Of a stretch of 64,000 nucleotides of DNA, positions 50,634 through 59,765 are shown piece by piece; within the stretch, counting starts at the first letter, position 1, and each line of letters begins with the position of its first letter. The notes beneath the pieces are model-generated. The model had not been told where the DNA came from. It did not search any database and saw nothing but the letters and a program-made list of their open reading frames with translations. Origin of the DNA: Nitrospira sp. (GTDB taxonomy: Bacteria; Nitrospirota; Nitrospiria; Nitrospirales; Nitrospiraceae); contig JAJFBJ010000002.1 in the NCBI GenBank assembly GCA_020697375.1, forward strand, positions 43,767 to 107,766, in the 5' to 3' direction. A program made the position numbers and the translations under genes.

Positions 50634-51865
50634 GGTCTCTGCCGCCGGGACGGACCCCTCTTGCGCTTGTTGCGGATGACGACTGCATCGTTCGCATGTT
50701 TGCGCGCGAGGCGCTGGAGCATGCAGGCTGGCATGTTGAAGAAGCGCAGGACGGCCTCGAGGCGCGCTTGGCTTTTCAACGCCATACCCCCGATGTCGTT
50801 CTTCTTGACGTCATGATGCCGAATATGGACGGTTTCACTACCTGTGCGGCGCTGCGCACATTACCTGAAGGGGAACACGTCCCCATTCTGATTATGACCG
50901 GCCTGGACGACTTCGACTCGATTACAAAAGCCTACGATGCCGGCGCAACGGACTTTATCGTGAAGCCATTGAATGCGATCCTTCTGACCCATCGTGTCCG
51001 CTATATGGTTCGTGCCAACCAGGTCTTACAGGAACTTCGTGCCAGTCAAGCCACATTGACAGAAGCCCGAGATGCGGCCATTGAAGGGACCAGGCTCAAG
51101 TCCGAATTTCTTGCCACCATGAGCCACGAAATTCGGACCCCGATGAACGGTGTGCTCGGGATGACCGATTGGCTGCTGGACACTCCCCTCACGCCCGAAC
51201 AACAAGACTGCGCGGAAACCATCCGCTCTTCAGGCGATGCCCTCTTGGCCGTCATCAATGACATCTTGGACTTTTCTAAAATCGAATCAGGAAAACTGTC
51301 CTTGGAACTGCTTGAATTTGAGTTGCCCCTGTTCATCAATCGGCTCATGGCGCTGTTTAGGGAACGGGCACAACGAAGAGGATTACTGCTAACGTCGATG
51401 ATTGCAGACGGCGTACCTGCCATCTTGTGCGGAGATCCGACAAGGCTCCAGCAAATCCTCAGCAACCTCCTGGCCAATGCCATTAAGTTCAGCGATCATG
51501 GAACAGTCTCGATCCAGGTGGACATCGATCAACGGCATCTGGACCGGCGTCTGGAATTTACGGCCGGCAGCTACGCGCCGGTGGATGGAATGGTCCACCT
51601 CCGGTTCTCCGTATCGGACAACGGCATCGGAATACCTGCCGGCGCTCTCTCAAAATTATTTCAGGCGTTTGTGCAGGCCGATGGATCCGCGACGAGAAAA
51701 TATGGAGGAAGCGGACTTGGGCTGGCCATCTGCAAGCAACTGGTTGAACTAATGGGCGGACATATCGGCGTGGAGAGCGAACCAGGACGCGGCTCGATTT
51801 TTCGATTCACTGTGCCACTTCAGCGACAACTTCCTAACCTTCAAACCCATCTTCACAGCGTCTAG
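50630..51865 (+). CDS. Receiver-histidine kinase (response regulator fused to kinase)
   Basis: Protein of 411 aa. An N-terminal receiver has the acidic pocket [11 protein letters not shown] and phospho-Asp60 in [13 protein letters not shown]; a short coiled coil leads to HisKA with His166 in [15 protein letters not shown] and an HATPase with [21 protein letters not shown] and [14 protein letters not shown]. Such proteins can take phosphate from an HPt (here the upstream kinase) at the receiver and control their own kinase output. No DNA-binding domain is present, so the final output protein must lie elsewhere. Starts by ATGA overlap with the upstream gene. Confidence 0.92.
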   Translation: MRSLPPGRTPLALVADDDCIVRMFAREALEHAGWHVEEAQDGLEARLAFQRHTPDVVLLDVMMPNMDGFTTCAALRTLPEGEHVPILIMTGLDDFDSITKAYDAGATDFIVKPLNAILLTHRVRYMVRANQVLQELRASQATLTEARDAAIEGTRLKSEFLATMSHEIRTPMNGVLGMTDWLLDTPLTPEQQDCAETIRSSGDALLAVINDILDFSKIESGKLSLELLEFELPLFINRLMALFRERAQRRGLLLTSMIADGVPAILCGDPTRLQQILSNLLANAIKFSDHGTVSIQVDIDQRHLDRRLEFTAGSYAPVDGMVHLRFSVSDNGIGIPAGALSKLFQAFVQADGSATRKYGGSGLGLAICKQLVELMGGHIGVESEPGRGSIFRFTVPLQRQLPNLQTHLHSV

Positions 51866-51921
51866 CCCCTCGACGTTTTGTTCCTGCGGCTCAGTCTTCG
51901 ACTTCTCGTTTCATAGGGAAC

Positions 51922-51937
51922 GTATCATTTAAGATAC
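51922..51937. repeat. Small palindrome upstream of the deacetylase gene
   Basis: GTATC ATTTAA GATAC is an exact inverted repeat, and the GATAC unit recurs twice in the next 25 bases. It lies in a 297-base AT-rich gap between the kinase operon and the deacetylase gene and may be an operator. Confidence 0.35.
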
Positions 51938-52162
51938 TGTTCCAGTGGATACTTCGATACATTTCCTGTTGCAAACTTTATGATCACATTGAAAACATTG
52001 ATAAAATACGATGGCTCAAACTTTGCTTTACTTCCTGGTGGCACATAGTATACAAAACACGTCGAAGGGACCTCCCCGTGAATGTCCTAATCCAACCCCG
52101 CCGTATGACTCTATCCCTCTCTCCCTGTATGCAAATCCATACGGCACTCAAGGAACGCACCC

Positions 52163-53056
52163 GTGCATAGCCTGACGTTCGACATCGAAGAACATTTTCA
52201 GGTGTCACGATTCGATTCTCCGATACGTCGACGACATTGGGGCTCCTTCGAAAGCCGCGTGGCTCGAAATACGTGCAAGGTGCTCGAACTTCTTGCACGG
52301 CATCAAACTAAAGCGACTTTTTTCGTGCTGGCCTGGGTGGCTGAACGTCACCCCGGGCTCATCAAGCAAATAGCCGAGTGTGGACATGAGATCGCATCAC
52401 ATGGATATGGCCACGAACTAGTGACGGCGCAAACGCCAGAATTGTTTCGCGCGGATATTAAAAAAGCCAAACAGATTCTTGAAGACCTCACTGGGTCGCC
52501 TATCCAGGGCTATCGCGCACCGGGATTCACCATTACCAGGGAAACGTTGTGGGCGCTTCCGATTCTGGCAGAGGAAGGGCACACGTACGATTCCAGTATC
52601 GTCCCCATTCGGCATGACCATTGCGGTCTTCCCGGAGCCGATCCCTGGCGTCACATGCGACAAACTGCATCGGGTCCTATTTGGGAAGTCCCACCCTCCA
52701 CTGTCAACCTCGGAGCCGTCAGACTCCCGATTGCCGGAGGCAGTTTCTTTCGCCTCCTGCCCTTTTCAGTACTGTGCCAACTCTTCAAGCAAATTGAACG
52801 ACAAGGCCGCCCATTGGTCATGTATTTTCATCCTTGGGAGCTTGATCCTCAGCAGCCGAGAATGGAAGGACCTTTTGTCTCCCAACTGTTCCACTATTTG
52901 AATCTGGGGAAAATGGAATCTCGGCTCTCCACATTGCTGAACATGTTCCGATTCGCGCCGATTGCGACCCAGACTGACCTTTCATCCATCTCCCCTCTCG
53001 ACCGAACCACTCTCCCGGCTATACCATCGGCCGAAATTGCACGAGACGCGGCATGA
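52163..53056 (+). CDS. Polysaccharide deacetylase, XrtA/exosortase-associated (DUF3473) type
   Basis: NodB-like deacetylase of 297 aa. The metal-binding Asp and His motifs appear as LTFDIEEHFQVSRFD and HEIASHGYGHELVT, followed by PIQGYRAPGFTIT. The C-terminal part PLVMYFHPWELDPQQPRM matches the DUF3473 extension found in deacetylases linked to exopolysaccharide loci with exosortase. It starts at GTG 52163. No signal peptide, exosortase or glycosyltransferase gene is nearby, so it is an isolated member here. Confidence 0.88.
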   Translation: MHSLTFDIEEHFQVSRFDSPIRRRHWGSFESRVARNTCKVLELLARHQTKATFFVLAWVAERHPGLIKQIAECGHEIASHGYGHELVTAQTPELFRADIKKAKQILEDLTGSPIQGYRAPGFTITRETLWALPILAEEGHTYDSSIVPIRHDHCGLPGADPWRHMRQTASGPIWEVPPSTVNLGAVRLPIAGGSFFRLLPFSVLCQLFKQIERQGRPLVMYFHPWELDPQQPRMEGPFVSQLFHYLNLGKMESRLSTLLNMFRFAPIATQTDLSSISPLDRTTLPAIPSAEIARDAA

Positions 53057-53192
53057 GACCTTTCGAGGTCGCATAGCAGGCAGCCGGTGACGCTTCACCG
53101 CATCGCTCCACTCCAATGTCACGTAAGGATTGCAGTGCCCAGGTAATTTCAGTACGGTAGGGTTCGCTTCCGGATATGGGAATATTTACGCG

Positions 53193-53753
53193 ATGGAGCC
53201 CCAACATGCGCGGCCTAATCTGATGCCTATCATAGCGACATTAGCCGTTGCTCTTCTGCTCCCTGCCGCGGCCGTTGCTCAAACTCTTGAGGAGACGGTT
53301 CAGTTCATCAGCGATATGGTGAATACCCACGGCTTTGTCCGCAGCCTCAGCTGCAGAAATCCAAAAGCCGGGAAACCGACAAGAATCACCGAGGTCTACA
53401 GCGTCATCCCGACCGGAACCAAACTGGGACCGGTAGAGCTGAATCATGGCCATGATGAAGTGAATACCGGATTTACCCACTTCAATCTGCACGACATCGA
53501 CAGCATCGAATATAACGGGCAGGAGAACCGTGAAAATAATCTGGTCCTGTATGGGGTCCGCATAACGTGCAAGAGTAGCGGCCCCTGCATCATCAAGACC
53601 AGTTTTTGCACGGGTGCAGTTCCGAAACTCGAAGCACAATTTTCACAGGATACCTTGCTGTTTCGATCCGCCTCACATGCGGAGCGGGTCACCAAAGCCT
53701 TTTCTCACCTGCTGGCGATGGTTCGCTCACAGCAAAACAACCAGCCCTTTTGA
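53193..53753 (+). CDS. Small secreted protein of unknown function
   Basis: A 186-residue protein with a clear signal peptide (PIIATLAVALLLPAAAVAQ, cleavage near AVA-QT). The mature part has four Cys (FVRSLSCRNP; ITCKSSGPCIIKTSFC), enough for two disulfides, and no recognised family. ATG 53193 places the signal peptide close to the N-terminus; the frame is open further upstream. It follows the deacetylase gene by about 135 bases and is convergent with the cyclophilin gene. Confidence 0.65.
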   Translation: MEPQHARPNLMPIIATLAVALLLPAAAVAQTLEETVQFISDMVNTHGFVRSLSCRNPKAGKPTRITEVYSVIPTGTKLGPVELNHGHDEVNTGFTHFNLHDIDSIEYNGQENRENNLVLYGVRITCKSSGPCIIKTSFCTGAVPKLEAQFSQDTLLFRSASHAERVTKAFSHLLAMVRSQQNNQPF

Positions 53754-53944
53754 CATAAACACAACTCACACTTGCCTGATTTTCCGAGTAAATCCGTCCA
53801 GAAAGTTCATTTTTCCGAGGACGGAACCAAACGGTATTCCTGTACCGGCGCACTGGGCAAATGCGTAAAGGTAGAATCAGCCCCGTGCTGGGGCGATTTA
53901 TGAAGCGAGCGATTCGCTTCCGACTAAGAATGGTTGAACAAGGT

Positions 53945-54592
53945 TTACTCCACGATTGTCACGGTCATTTCCACGCGATCAAGCGGATTGTCGCAAGGCC
54001 CTTTGCCTGCGGGACTCGGCGCGCCGGTTTGGCACATAACTCTCGGCAATCCGACGATCTTATCGGCGACTCCGATACCTTTGACCACTTCGCCGAATAT
54101 CGTATATTTGCGATCCAGAAAACGAGATTCTTCGACGACAATGAAAAACTGGGAGCCGGCGCTATCGGGATCCTGCGCGCGCGCCATCGAGACCATGCCC
54201 CGCTTGTGCGGCAGGTCGCTGAATTCACCCTTCACAGTATGCCCCGGACCTCCCTGGCCATAGGAGTCCTTCTTCAACGAGTCTTTGGTGTTCGGGTCGC
54301 CGCCTTGAATCATGAATCCGGGAATCACACGATGAAAAATTGTGCCATTGTAGAGACCGGATTGGGCCAATTGGATGAAATTCTCAACGTGCTTGGGCGC
54401 CACGTCTGGCAAAAACTTGATTTCCATATCACCGAACTTGGTTTTGATGACGGCCCGTACGTTTTTAGGATTTACGGCTTCCTTCCCAACGGGGTCAATG
54501 CCGGCGGCCATACCGGCCACCGTCATCACGACCCCTGCGAGAAGACTCATCCCGACGATCCGCAACGACTGGTTCCATCCTGTTTGTTCCAT
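53945..54592 (-). CDS. Periplasmic peptidyl-prolyl cis-trans isomerase, cyclophilin type
   Basis: Cyclophilin of 215 aa with an N-terminal hydrophobic export segment (SLRIVGMSLLAGVVMTVAGM). Catalytic and binding residues are in TIFHRVIPGFMIQGGDPNT, GMVSMARAQDPDSAGSQFFI and YTIFGEVVKGIGVADKI. It helps proline isomerisation in exported proteins. ATG 54592 is chosen for its AAGGAGG site; it lies 32 bases downstream of rnc on the same strand. Confidence 0.94.
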   Translation of the reverse strand: MEQTGWNQSLRIVGMSLLAGVVMTVAGMAAGIDPVGKEAVNPKNVRAVIKTKFGDMEIKFLPDVAPKHVENFIQLAQSGLYNGTIFHRVIPGFMIQGGDPNTKDSLKKDSYGQGGPGHTVKGEFSDLPHKRGMVSMARAQDPDSAGSQFFIVVEESRFLDRKYTIFGEVVKGIGVADKIVGLPRVMCQTGAPSPAGKGPCDNPLDRVEMTVTIVE

Positions 54593-54624
54593 TATGCCTC
54601 CTTGCTGATTCTCGGCTCCTCGAC

Positions 54625-55332
54625 TCACGCCATCAATTGAGCCAGCGCTTCCTTGGCCGCCATCTGCTCAGCCTCTTTCTTACTGTGACCTCGACCGATA
54701 CCCCGCATGGCGCCTTGAATCGTCAACTCGACCTCAAATATTTTCTCATGGTCCGGGCCTGTTTCCCTTACGGTCGCATACTGCGGCAGTATTTCAAACC
54801 GCTTCTGACAGATCTCCTGCAGTTGCGTCTTGTAGTCATCCATCCCCGGCCGCGCCTGTTGCGCACGGGTTGCCTGGAGTTCTTCTTCCAGCACACGGAC
54901 GGTGAATGACCGGCTGGCCTCGAGTCCCCCATCCACGTAGACCGCCGCGATCAATGCTTCCAGCGCGTCGGCCAAAAGTGAATGTTTTTCACGCCCCTTC
55001 GAGAGTTCTTCGCCCTTGCCCAGTCGCAGCAGGCGACCCAGCTTCATGCGCCTGGCGGCCTTGGCGAGCGAAGCTTCACTGACGAGGTGCGCTTTCAGCT
55101 TCGAAAGCGCGCCTTCGCTGCTGTCTGGAAATTCTTCCGCGAGGTACTCGCTCATGACAAGAGACAATACCGCATCACCAAGAAATTCCAGCCGCTCGTT
55201 TTGCTTGCGATCTTTGCCGCGCCGCTCGTTGGAATAAGACTTGTGCGTGAGGGCTTCTTCCAACAAACGAGGTTGATGGAAGCGGTAGCCCAGGAGCCGC
55301 TGGACCGTCTCAATTGACGTTGCCGGCGTCAT
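54625..55332 (-). CDS. rnc: Ribonuclease III
   Basis: Double-strand-specific endoribonuclease for rRNA and mRNA processing; 235 aa. The catalytic signature is NERLEFLGDAVLSLVMSEYL, with LLADALEALIAAVYVDGG as the second acidic motif, and a C-terminal dsRNA-binding domain (DYKTQLQEICQKR ... GIGRGHSKKEAEQMAAKEAL). It follows fabF by 27 bases, an arrangement common in bacteria (acpP-fabF-rnc). Confidence 0.97.
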   Translation of the reverse strand: MTPATSIETVQRLLGYRFHQPRLLEEALTHKSYSNERRGKDRKQNERLEFLGDAVLSLVMSEYLAEEFPDSSEGALSKLKAHLVSEASLAKAARRMKLGRLLRLGKGEELSKGREKHSLLADALEALIAAVYVDGGLEASRSFTVRVLEEELQATRAQQARPGMDDYKTQLQEICQKRFEILPQYATVRETGPDHEKIFEVELTIQGAMRGIGRGHSKKEAEQMAAKEALAQLMA

Positions 55333-55359
55333 AGGCGCTGACTCATGCTTAGAGGGATA

Positions 55360-56610
55360 TTATTGGTCACACCTGCGAAAGAGCAGACAGGCATTGACCC
55401 CGCCGAAACCGAATGAATTGGAAAGGACGACCTGAGGCTGGGCCGAACGAGCCTTATGGGGCACATAGTCGAGATCACAGGCTGGATCTGGGTGATTCAG
55501 ATTGATAGTCGGCGGCAATAGTCCATGATGCAGCGCGAGAATGCTGAACACCGCCTCTATCCCGCCGGCCGCACCCAACAGATGGCCCGTCATGGATTTC
55601 GTCGAGCTCACGGGAATCCGGAAAGCCTGTTCGCCAAACACCTGCTTGATGGCCTTGGTTTCAATAGCGTCTGCCATGGTGGAAGTGCCGTGGGCGTTGA
55701 TATAGCCCACCTCCGACTTGGCGACATCCGCGTCCTTCAACACCATTTCCATACAACGGACGGCTCCCTCCCCTTCGTCGGGGGGAGCAGTGATATGGTA
55801 CGCGTCGCTGTTCATCGCATACCCGATGATTTCGGCATAAATCCTCGCGCCCCGCTTCCTGGCGTGTTCAAGCTCCTCGATCACCACCACGCCGGCTCCC
55901 TCGCCCAGCACGAATCCATCTCGTTCCTGATCGAAAGGCCGGCTGGCCTTCGTCGGCTCGTTGTTTCTAAAGGAAAGGGCTTTGGCTGAGGCAAACCCTG
56001 CCACCCCCAACGGCGTGACGGCTGCTTCCGCGCCGCCGGCGATCATCACATCCGCATCGCCTCGCTGTATGAGCCGATAGGCATCGCCGATGCAATGATT
56101 GCCCGTCGCACAGGCCGTGACCGCGCAGGAATTGGGCCCCTTCGCGCCAAGTCGAATGGCGACCTGTCCGGAAGCCAAGTTGATGATCGTCATGGGAATG
56201 AAAAACGGTGAAACCCGGCCTGGTCCCTTCTCTTTGAGCACATCATGGTAATGCTCGATGGACCCTAATCCTCCGATACCGGAGCCGATATAGACCCCCA
56301 CTCGCGTGGCTTCCTCCGGCGCCACTTTGAGCCTCGCATCGTCCACCGCGAGCTGACTAGCGCCCACCGCATAGTGGATGAAGGTGTCCATTTTTTTAAT
56401 TTCTTTTTTCTCGATGAACTGAGCCGGATCGAAATCCTTGACCTCTCCCGCAATCTGCGCATCAAAGCCCGTTGGATCGAAGCGTGTGATTCGCCCGATG
56501 CCCGATTCCCCGGCGCAGAGAGCCTTCCAGGTTTTCTCCACACCGGTTCCCAAAGGAGTGACCAGCCCGAGCCCGGTCACAACGATTCGCCTATTCGGTC
56601 GATCTTGCAT
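55360..56610 (-). CDS. fabF: 3-oxoacyl-ACP synthase II
   Basis: Elongating condensing enzyme of fatty acid synthesis; 416 aa. The active-site Cys is in SCAVTACATGNHCIGDAYRL and the two catalytic His in YINAHGTSTMADAIET and TGHLLGAAGGIEAVFSI. The end NSFGFGGVNACLLF is also typical. It lies 14 bases after acpP in the fab operon. Confidence 0.97.
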   Translation of the reverse strand: MQDRPNRRIVVTGLGLVTPLGTGVEKTWKALCAGESGIGRITRFDPTGFDAQIAGEVKDFDPAQFIEKKEIKKMDTFIHYAVGASQLAVDDARLKVAPEEATRVGVYIGSGIGGLGSIEHYHDVLKEKGPGRVSPFFIPMTIINLASGQVAIRLGAKGPNSCAVTACATGNHCIGDAYRLIQRGDADVMIAGGAEAAVTPLGVAGFASAKALSFRNNEPTKASRPFDQERDGFVLGEGAGVVVIEELEHARKRGARIYAEIIGYAMNSDAYHITAPPDEGEGAVRCMEMVLKDADVAKSEVGYINAHGTSTMADAIETKAIKQVFGEQAFRIPVSSTKSMTGHLLGAAGGIEAVFSILALHHGLLPPTINLNHPDPACDLDYVPHKARSAQPQVVLSNSFGFGGVNACLLFRRCDQ

Positions 56611-56624
56611 GCCTGCCGTTCCGG

Positions 56625-56858
56625 CTAAGCCTTCTCTTTAATATACTCAAGCGCTTTACCGACGGTGAGTATCTTCTCGGCGTCCTCATCAGGGATCTCG
56701 ATTTCAAACTCTTCTTCCAACGCCATGACCAGTTCCACTGTATCGAGCGAATCAGCGCCCAAATCTTCGACGAAGTGCGCTTCAGGCGTCACTTCCTCTT
56801 CTTCCACACCCAACTGCTCCGCTATAATTTTCTTCACCCGTTCATCTACCGTTGCCAT
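56625..56858 (-). CDS. acpP: Acyl carrier protein
   Basis: Acidic carrier of 77 aa. The phosphopantetheine-bearing Ser is in [20 protein letters not shown]; the rest ([20 protein letters not shown]) is standard. ATG 56858 gives the normal ACP length. It sits between fabG and fabF. Confidence 0.97.
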   Translation of the reverse strand: MATVDERVKKIIAEQLGVEEEEVTPEAHFVEDLGADSLDTVELVMALEEEFEIEIPDEDAEKILTVGKALEYIKEKA

Positions 56859-56954
56859 TGACTTGCCCACCTCCTTCCCCATCCTAACCTCCTTACTCCC
56901 CATCGGGCTACCCCGAATCGATCATCATCGATCCGGTCGACCGAGCTGACTCAC

Positions 56955-57698
56955 CTATACCATGAGCATACCGCCATTCACGTGCAATACCTGCCCCGTG
57001 ATGTACGACGCTGCGTCCGACACCAAGAACCGAACCGAGGCTGCAATGTCCGACGGAAGGCCAAGCCGCCCCAGCGGGATCTGCTTCTGCAACGCTTCCT
57101 TGACCTCCGGAGATAACCCTTGCGTCATCGCCGTGTCGATAAAACCAGGCGCCACTGCGTTCACCGTGACCGATCGACTCGCATACTCGCGCGCCACCGT
57201 CTTGGTGAACCCGATTACCGCCGCCTTCGACGCGGCATAGTTGGCCTGTCCCACATTGCCCATCGCCCCTACAATCGAGGCGATGTTGACGATCCGCCCA
57301 TAACGTTGCTTGGTCATCGGCAGCAGGACCGCTTTCGTGCAATGAAAGGTCCCGTTCAAGTTAACCTGCAACACCAAATTCCAGTCTTCTTCCTTCATTC
57401 TGAGTAACAGTCCATCACGGGTAATGCCTGCATTATTCACCAGAATGTCGATCTTCCCCCATTCTTGCACCACCTGGTCGGCCATGGCCTTGGTGTCGTT
57501 CCAATCGGCCACATTCACCTTCACGCCGAGTGCACGACGCCCCAGTTTTTGAACCGCCGCCACCGTGTCATGCGAGCGCTCCAGATCGAGATCGGCGACC
57601 GCAATATCGGCCCCATCTTCAGCCAAGGCTTCCGCAATGGCCCGCCCTATGCCCTGTGCCCCACCTGTGACAATTGCCACTTTCCCCTGTAATGACAT
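56955..57698 (-). CDS. fabG: 3-oxoacyl-ACP reductase
   Basis: NADPH-dependent short-chain dehydrogenase of the fatty acid cycle; 247 aa. NADP site VTGGAQGIGRAIAEALAEDG, NNAGITRDGLLLRMKEEDW, and the catalytic Ser/Tyr/Lys in IVNIASIVGAMGNVGQANYA followed by ASKAAVIGFTK. The end YITGQVLHVNGGMLMV is typical of FabG. It is 29 bases after fabD. Confidence 0.97.
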   Translation of the reverse strand: MSLQGKVAIVTGGAQGIGRAIAEALAEDGADIAVADLDLERSHDTVAAVQKLGRRALGVKVNVADWNDTKAMADQVVQEWGKIDILVNNAGITRDGLLLRMKEEDWNLVLQVNLNGTFHCTKAVLLPMTKQRYGRIVNIASIVGAMGNVGQANYAASKAAVIGFTKTVAREYASRSVTVNAVAPGFIDTAMTQGLSPEVKEALQKQIPLGRLGLPSDIAASVRFLVSDAASYITGQVLHVNGGMLMV

Positions 57699-57727
57699 CA
57701 GTCTGCTCTCCGCAATTTCGCCGACAC

Positions 57728-58681
57728 TTATGCCTGACTCCTCGGGCCTAATGCGGACAAGGTGGAATCCAACGATTTCGGATCATGGACATTGAAGGTG
57801 ACGGCCGCCGGAAGGATCCGTTTCACCAATCCCGTCAACACCGTCCCAGGTCCAACCTCAACGAACGTCGTCACACCCAGCCGAGCCATCGTCTGAATCG
57901 ATTCATCCCACCGCACCGACGAAGGCAATTGCCGTACGAGAGAGGTTCGAATGTCCTCGGATCGCTGCAAGACCGCGGCCTCTGCATTGTTGACCAGCGG
58001 CACGGCCAAATTCCGCCACGTGACCCCATCAAACTCAGCCGCCAGTCTATCCGCTGCCTGCTGCATCAGCGGCGTGTGGACTGGCACACTCACCGGCAAG
58101 GGAATCGCCTTCTTGCAGCCCTTGGTCTTCGCAATCTCAATCGCCCGTTCAACCGCAACCTTTTCTCCGGCGATGACCACTTGGCCTGGAGAATTGAAAT
58201 TAGCGGCGGCCACGATGCCGACTGAAGCCGCCTCCTGACAAGCCGCCTTGACGGCATCAGAGGAAAGCCCCAGCAACGCGGCCACCAGCCCGGTTCCCGG
58301 CGGCACGGCTTCGGCCATATAGCGGCCTCGCTTCTGCACCAGTGCCAGGGCGTCGCGAAACGATATTCCACCGGCCGCATAGACCGCCGTGTATTCACCG
58401 AGACTATGTCCCGCGACAGCCATTGCGGTCAACCCGGAGGGTTTCAACGATGTAAGCGCAGCCGCGCTACTGACCAGCAAGGCCGGCTGGGTATACTCCG
58501 TCAGATTCAACCGCTCCGCCGGGCCTTCGAAACAGAGATGCGCCACATCGTACCCAAGGACGGTGGAGGCCTCGTCGTAGACGGCCTTCACCGCCGGGAA
58601 TGCCTCATACAGCCCGCGCCCCATCCCGACGGATTGCGAACCCTGTCCGGGGAAAAGAAATCCAATTCCTGAAGCCGCCAT
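57728..58681 (-). CDS. fabD: Malonyl-CoA:ACP transacylase
   Basis: Loads malonyl groups onto ACP; 317 aa. Start region FLFPGQGSQSVGMGRGLYEA, active-site Ser in MAVAGHSLGEYTAVYAAGG, catalytic His in VSVPVHTPLMQQAADRL, and FVEVGPGTVLTGLVKRI at the end. ATG 58681 is chosen by homology; the frame is open to 58774 without family resemblance. Confidence 0.97.
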   Translation of the reverse strand: MAASGIGFLFPGQGSQSVGMGRGLYEAFPAVKAVYDEASTVLGYDVAHLCFEGPAERLNLTEYTQPALLVSSAAALTSLKPSGLTAMAVAGHSLGEYTAVYAAGGISFRDALALVQKRGRYMAEAVPPGTGLVAALLGLSSDAVKAACQEAASVGIVAAANFNSPGQVVIAGEKVAVERAIEIAKTKGCKKAIPLPVSVPVHTPLMQQAADRLAAEFDGVTWRNLAVPLVNNAEAAVLQRSEDIRTSLVRQLPSSVRWDESIQTMARLGVTTFVEVGPGTVLTGLVKRILPAAVTFNVHDPKSLDSTLSALGPRSQA

Positions 58682-58787
58682 AACCGGGTAAGGTATCGTA
58701 GAAACCACGCTCAAAGTCAACGGGAAAAAGCTGGATGAATCGGACGCTGCGGGACCTTCACAGTCACCCGGCACCCGGGCGCCACAG

Positions 58788-59765
58788 TTACCAGCGAATC
58801 AATGTCGAAGCCCACGTCAAACCCGCCCCGAACGCCCCGAGCATCACCAGCTGTCCATCCTGCACACGACCTTCACGCACCGCTTCATCCAATGCGATAG
58901 GAATTGACGCCGCGGATGTGTTGCCGTATCGATCCAAATTCAGTACGACTTTTTCGAGAGGAAGGCCGAGGCGGTCGGCCACGGCCCTGATGATGCGCAG
59001 ATTGGCTTGGTGGGGAATGTAGAGATCCAAGTCTTCGACAGACAATTGATGTGCCGCGAGCGTCTCTCGCGCCACGTCCTCGAGAGTCCGCACTGCCACC
59101 TTGAACGTCTCATTGCCCTTCATCTTGATATACTGCGAGCACTCTGCCACCATCTGTTCGGAAGGTGGAATTCTCGTTCCGCCTCCTGGCACCGCGATCA
59201 AATCACAGAGACTGCCGTCCGAGTGCAGATGCGTGGACAAGATGCCACGTTCGCCTTCGGAAGCGCTTACGACCGCTGCGCCGGCGCCGTCTCCAAACAG
59301 AAGACAGGTATTGCGGTCGGTCCAATCCGTAATCGCAGACATGACCTCGGAGCCCACGACCAGGACATGCCGCATGCCGGTTCGGACATAGGCATCGGCT
59401 ACGCCAAGCGCATAGACGAACCCGCAGCAGGCGGCGGAGATATCGCAAGCCGCCGCGCCGCTCGCTCCCAGGCGATGCTGGAGCAGACAGGCCGTCGAAG
59501 GCAGCGGCATATCTCCCGTACAGGTTGCAAGGAGGATCATATCGAGTTCACCTGCTGAAATACCCGCCGCCTTCAAAGCGCGCTCTGACGCAATCAATCC
59601 CAAATCGGAGCAGGCTTGGCCCTTGGCCGCAATGCGACGCTCACGAATTCCGGTCCGCTCGCGAATCCATTCGTCGGAAGTCGCCACCAATTGCTCCAGC
59701 TCGGCATTCGTCATCACCCGTTCCGGCGCATAGGATCCCGTGCCTGTAATCCGCGCCCGTATCAC
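58788..59765 (-). CDS. fabH: 3-oxoacyl-ACP synthase III (main copy)
   Basis: Initiates fatty acid synthesis by condensing acetyl-CoA with malonyl-ACP; 325 aa. Catalytic Cys in ACDISAACCGFVYALGVADA, His in YIPHQANLRIIRAVADR and Asn in LDRYGNTSAASIPIALDEAV. The GTG start at 59765 overlaps the plsX stop in a GTGA arrangement, so the two are translationally coupled. Position within the fab operon marks it as the housekeeping FabH, in contrast to the copy at 2528-3520. Confidence 0.97.
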   Translation of the reverse strand: MIRARITGTGSYAPERVMTNAELEQLVATSDEWIRERTGIRERRIAAKGQACSDLGLIASERALKAAGISAGELDMILLATCTGDMPLPSTACLLQHRLGASGAAACDISAACCGFVYALGVADAYVRTGMRHVLVVGSEVMSAITDWTDRNTCLLFGDGAGAAVVSASEGERGILSTHLHSDGSLCDLIAVPGGGTRIPPSEQMVAECSQYIKMKGNETFKVAVRTLEDVARETLAAHQLSVEDLDLYIPHQANLRIIRAVADRLGLPLEKVVLNLDRYGNTSAASIPIALDEAVREGRVQDGQLVMLGAFGAGLTWASTLIRW

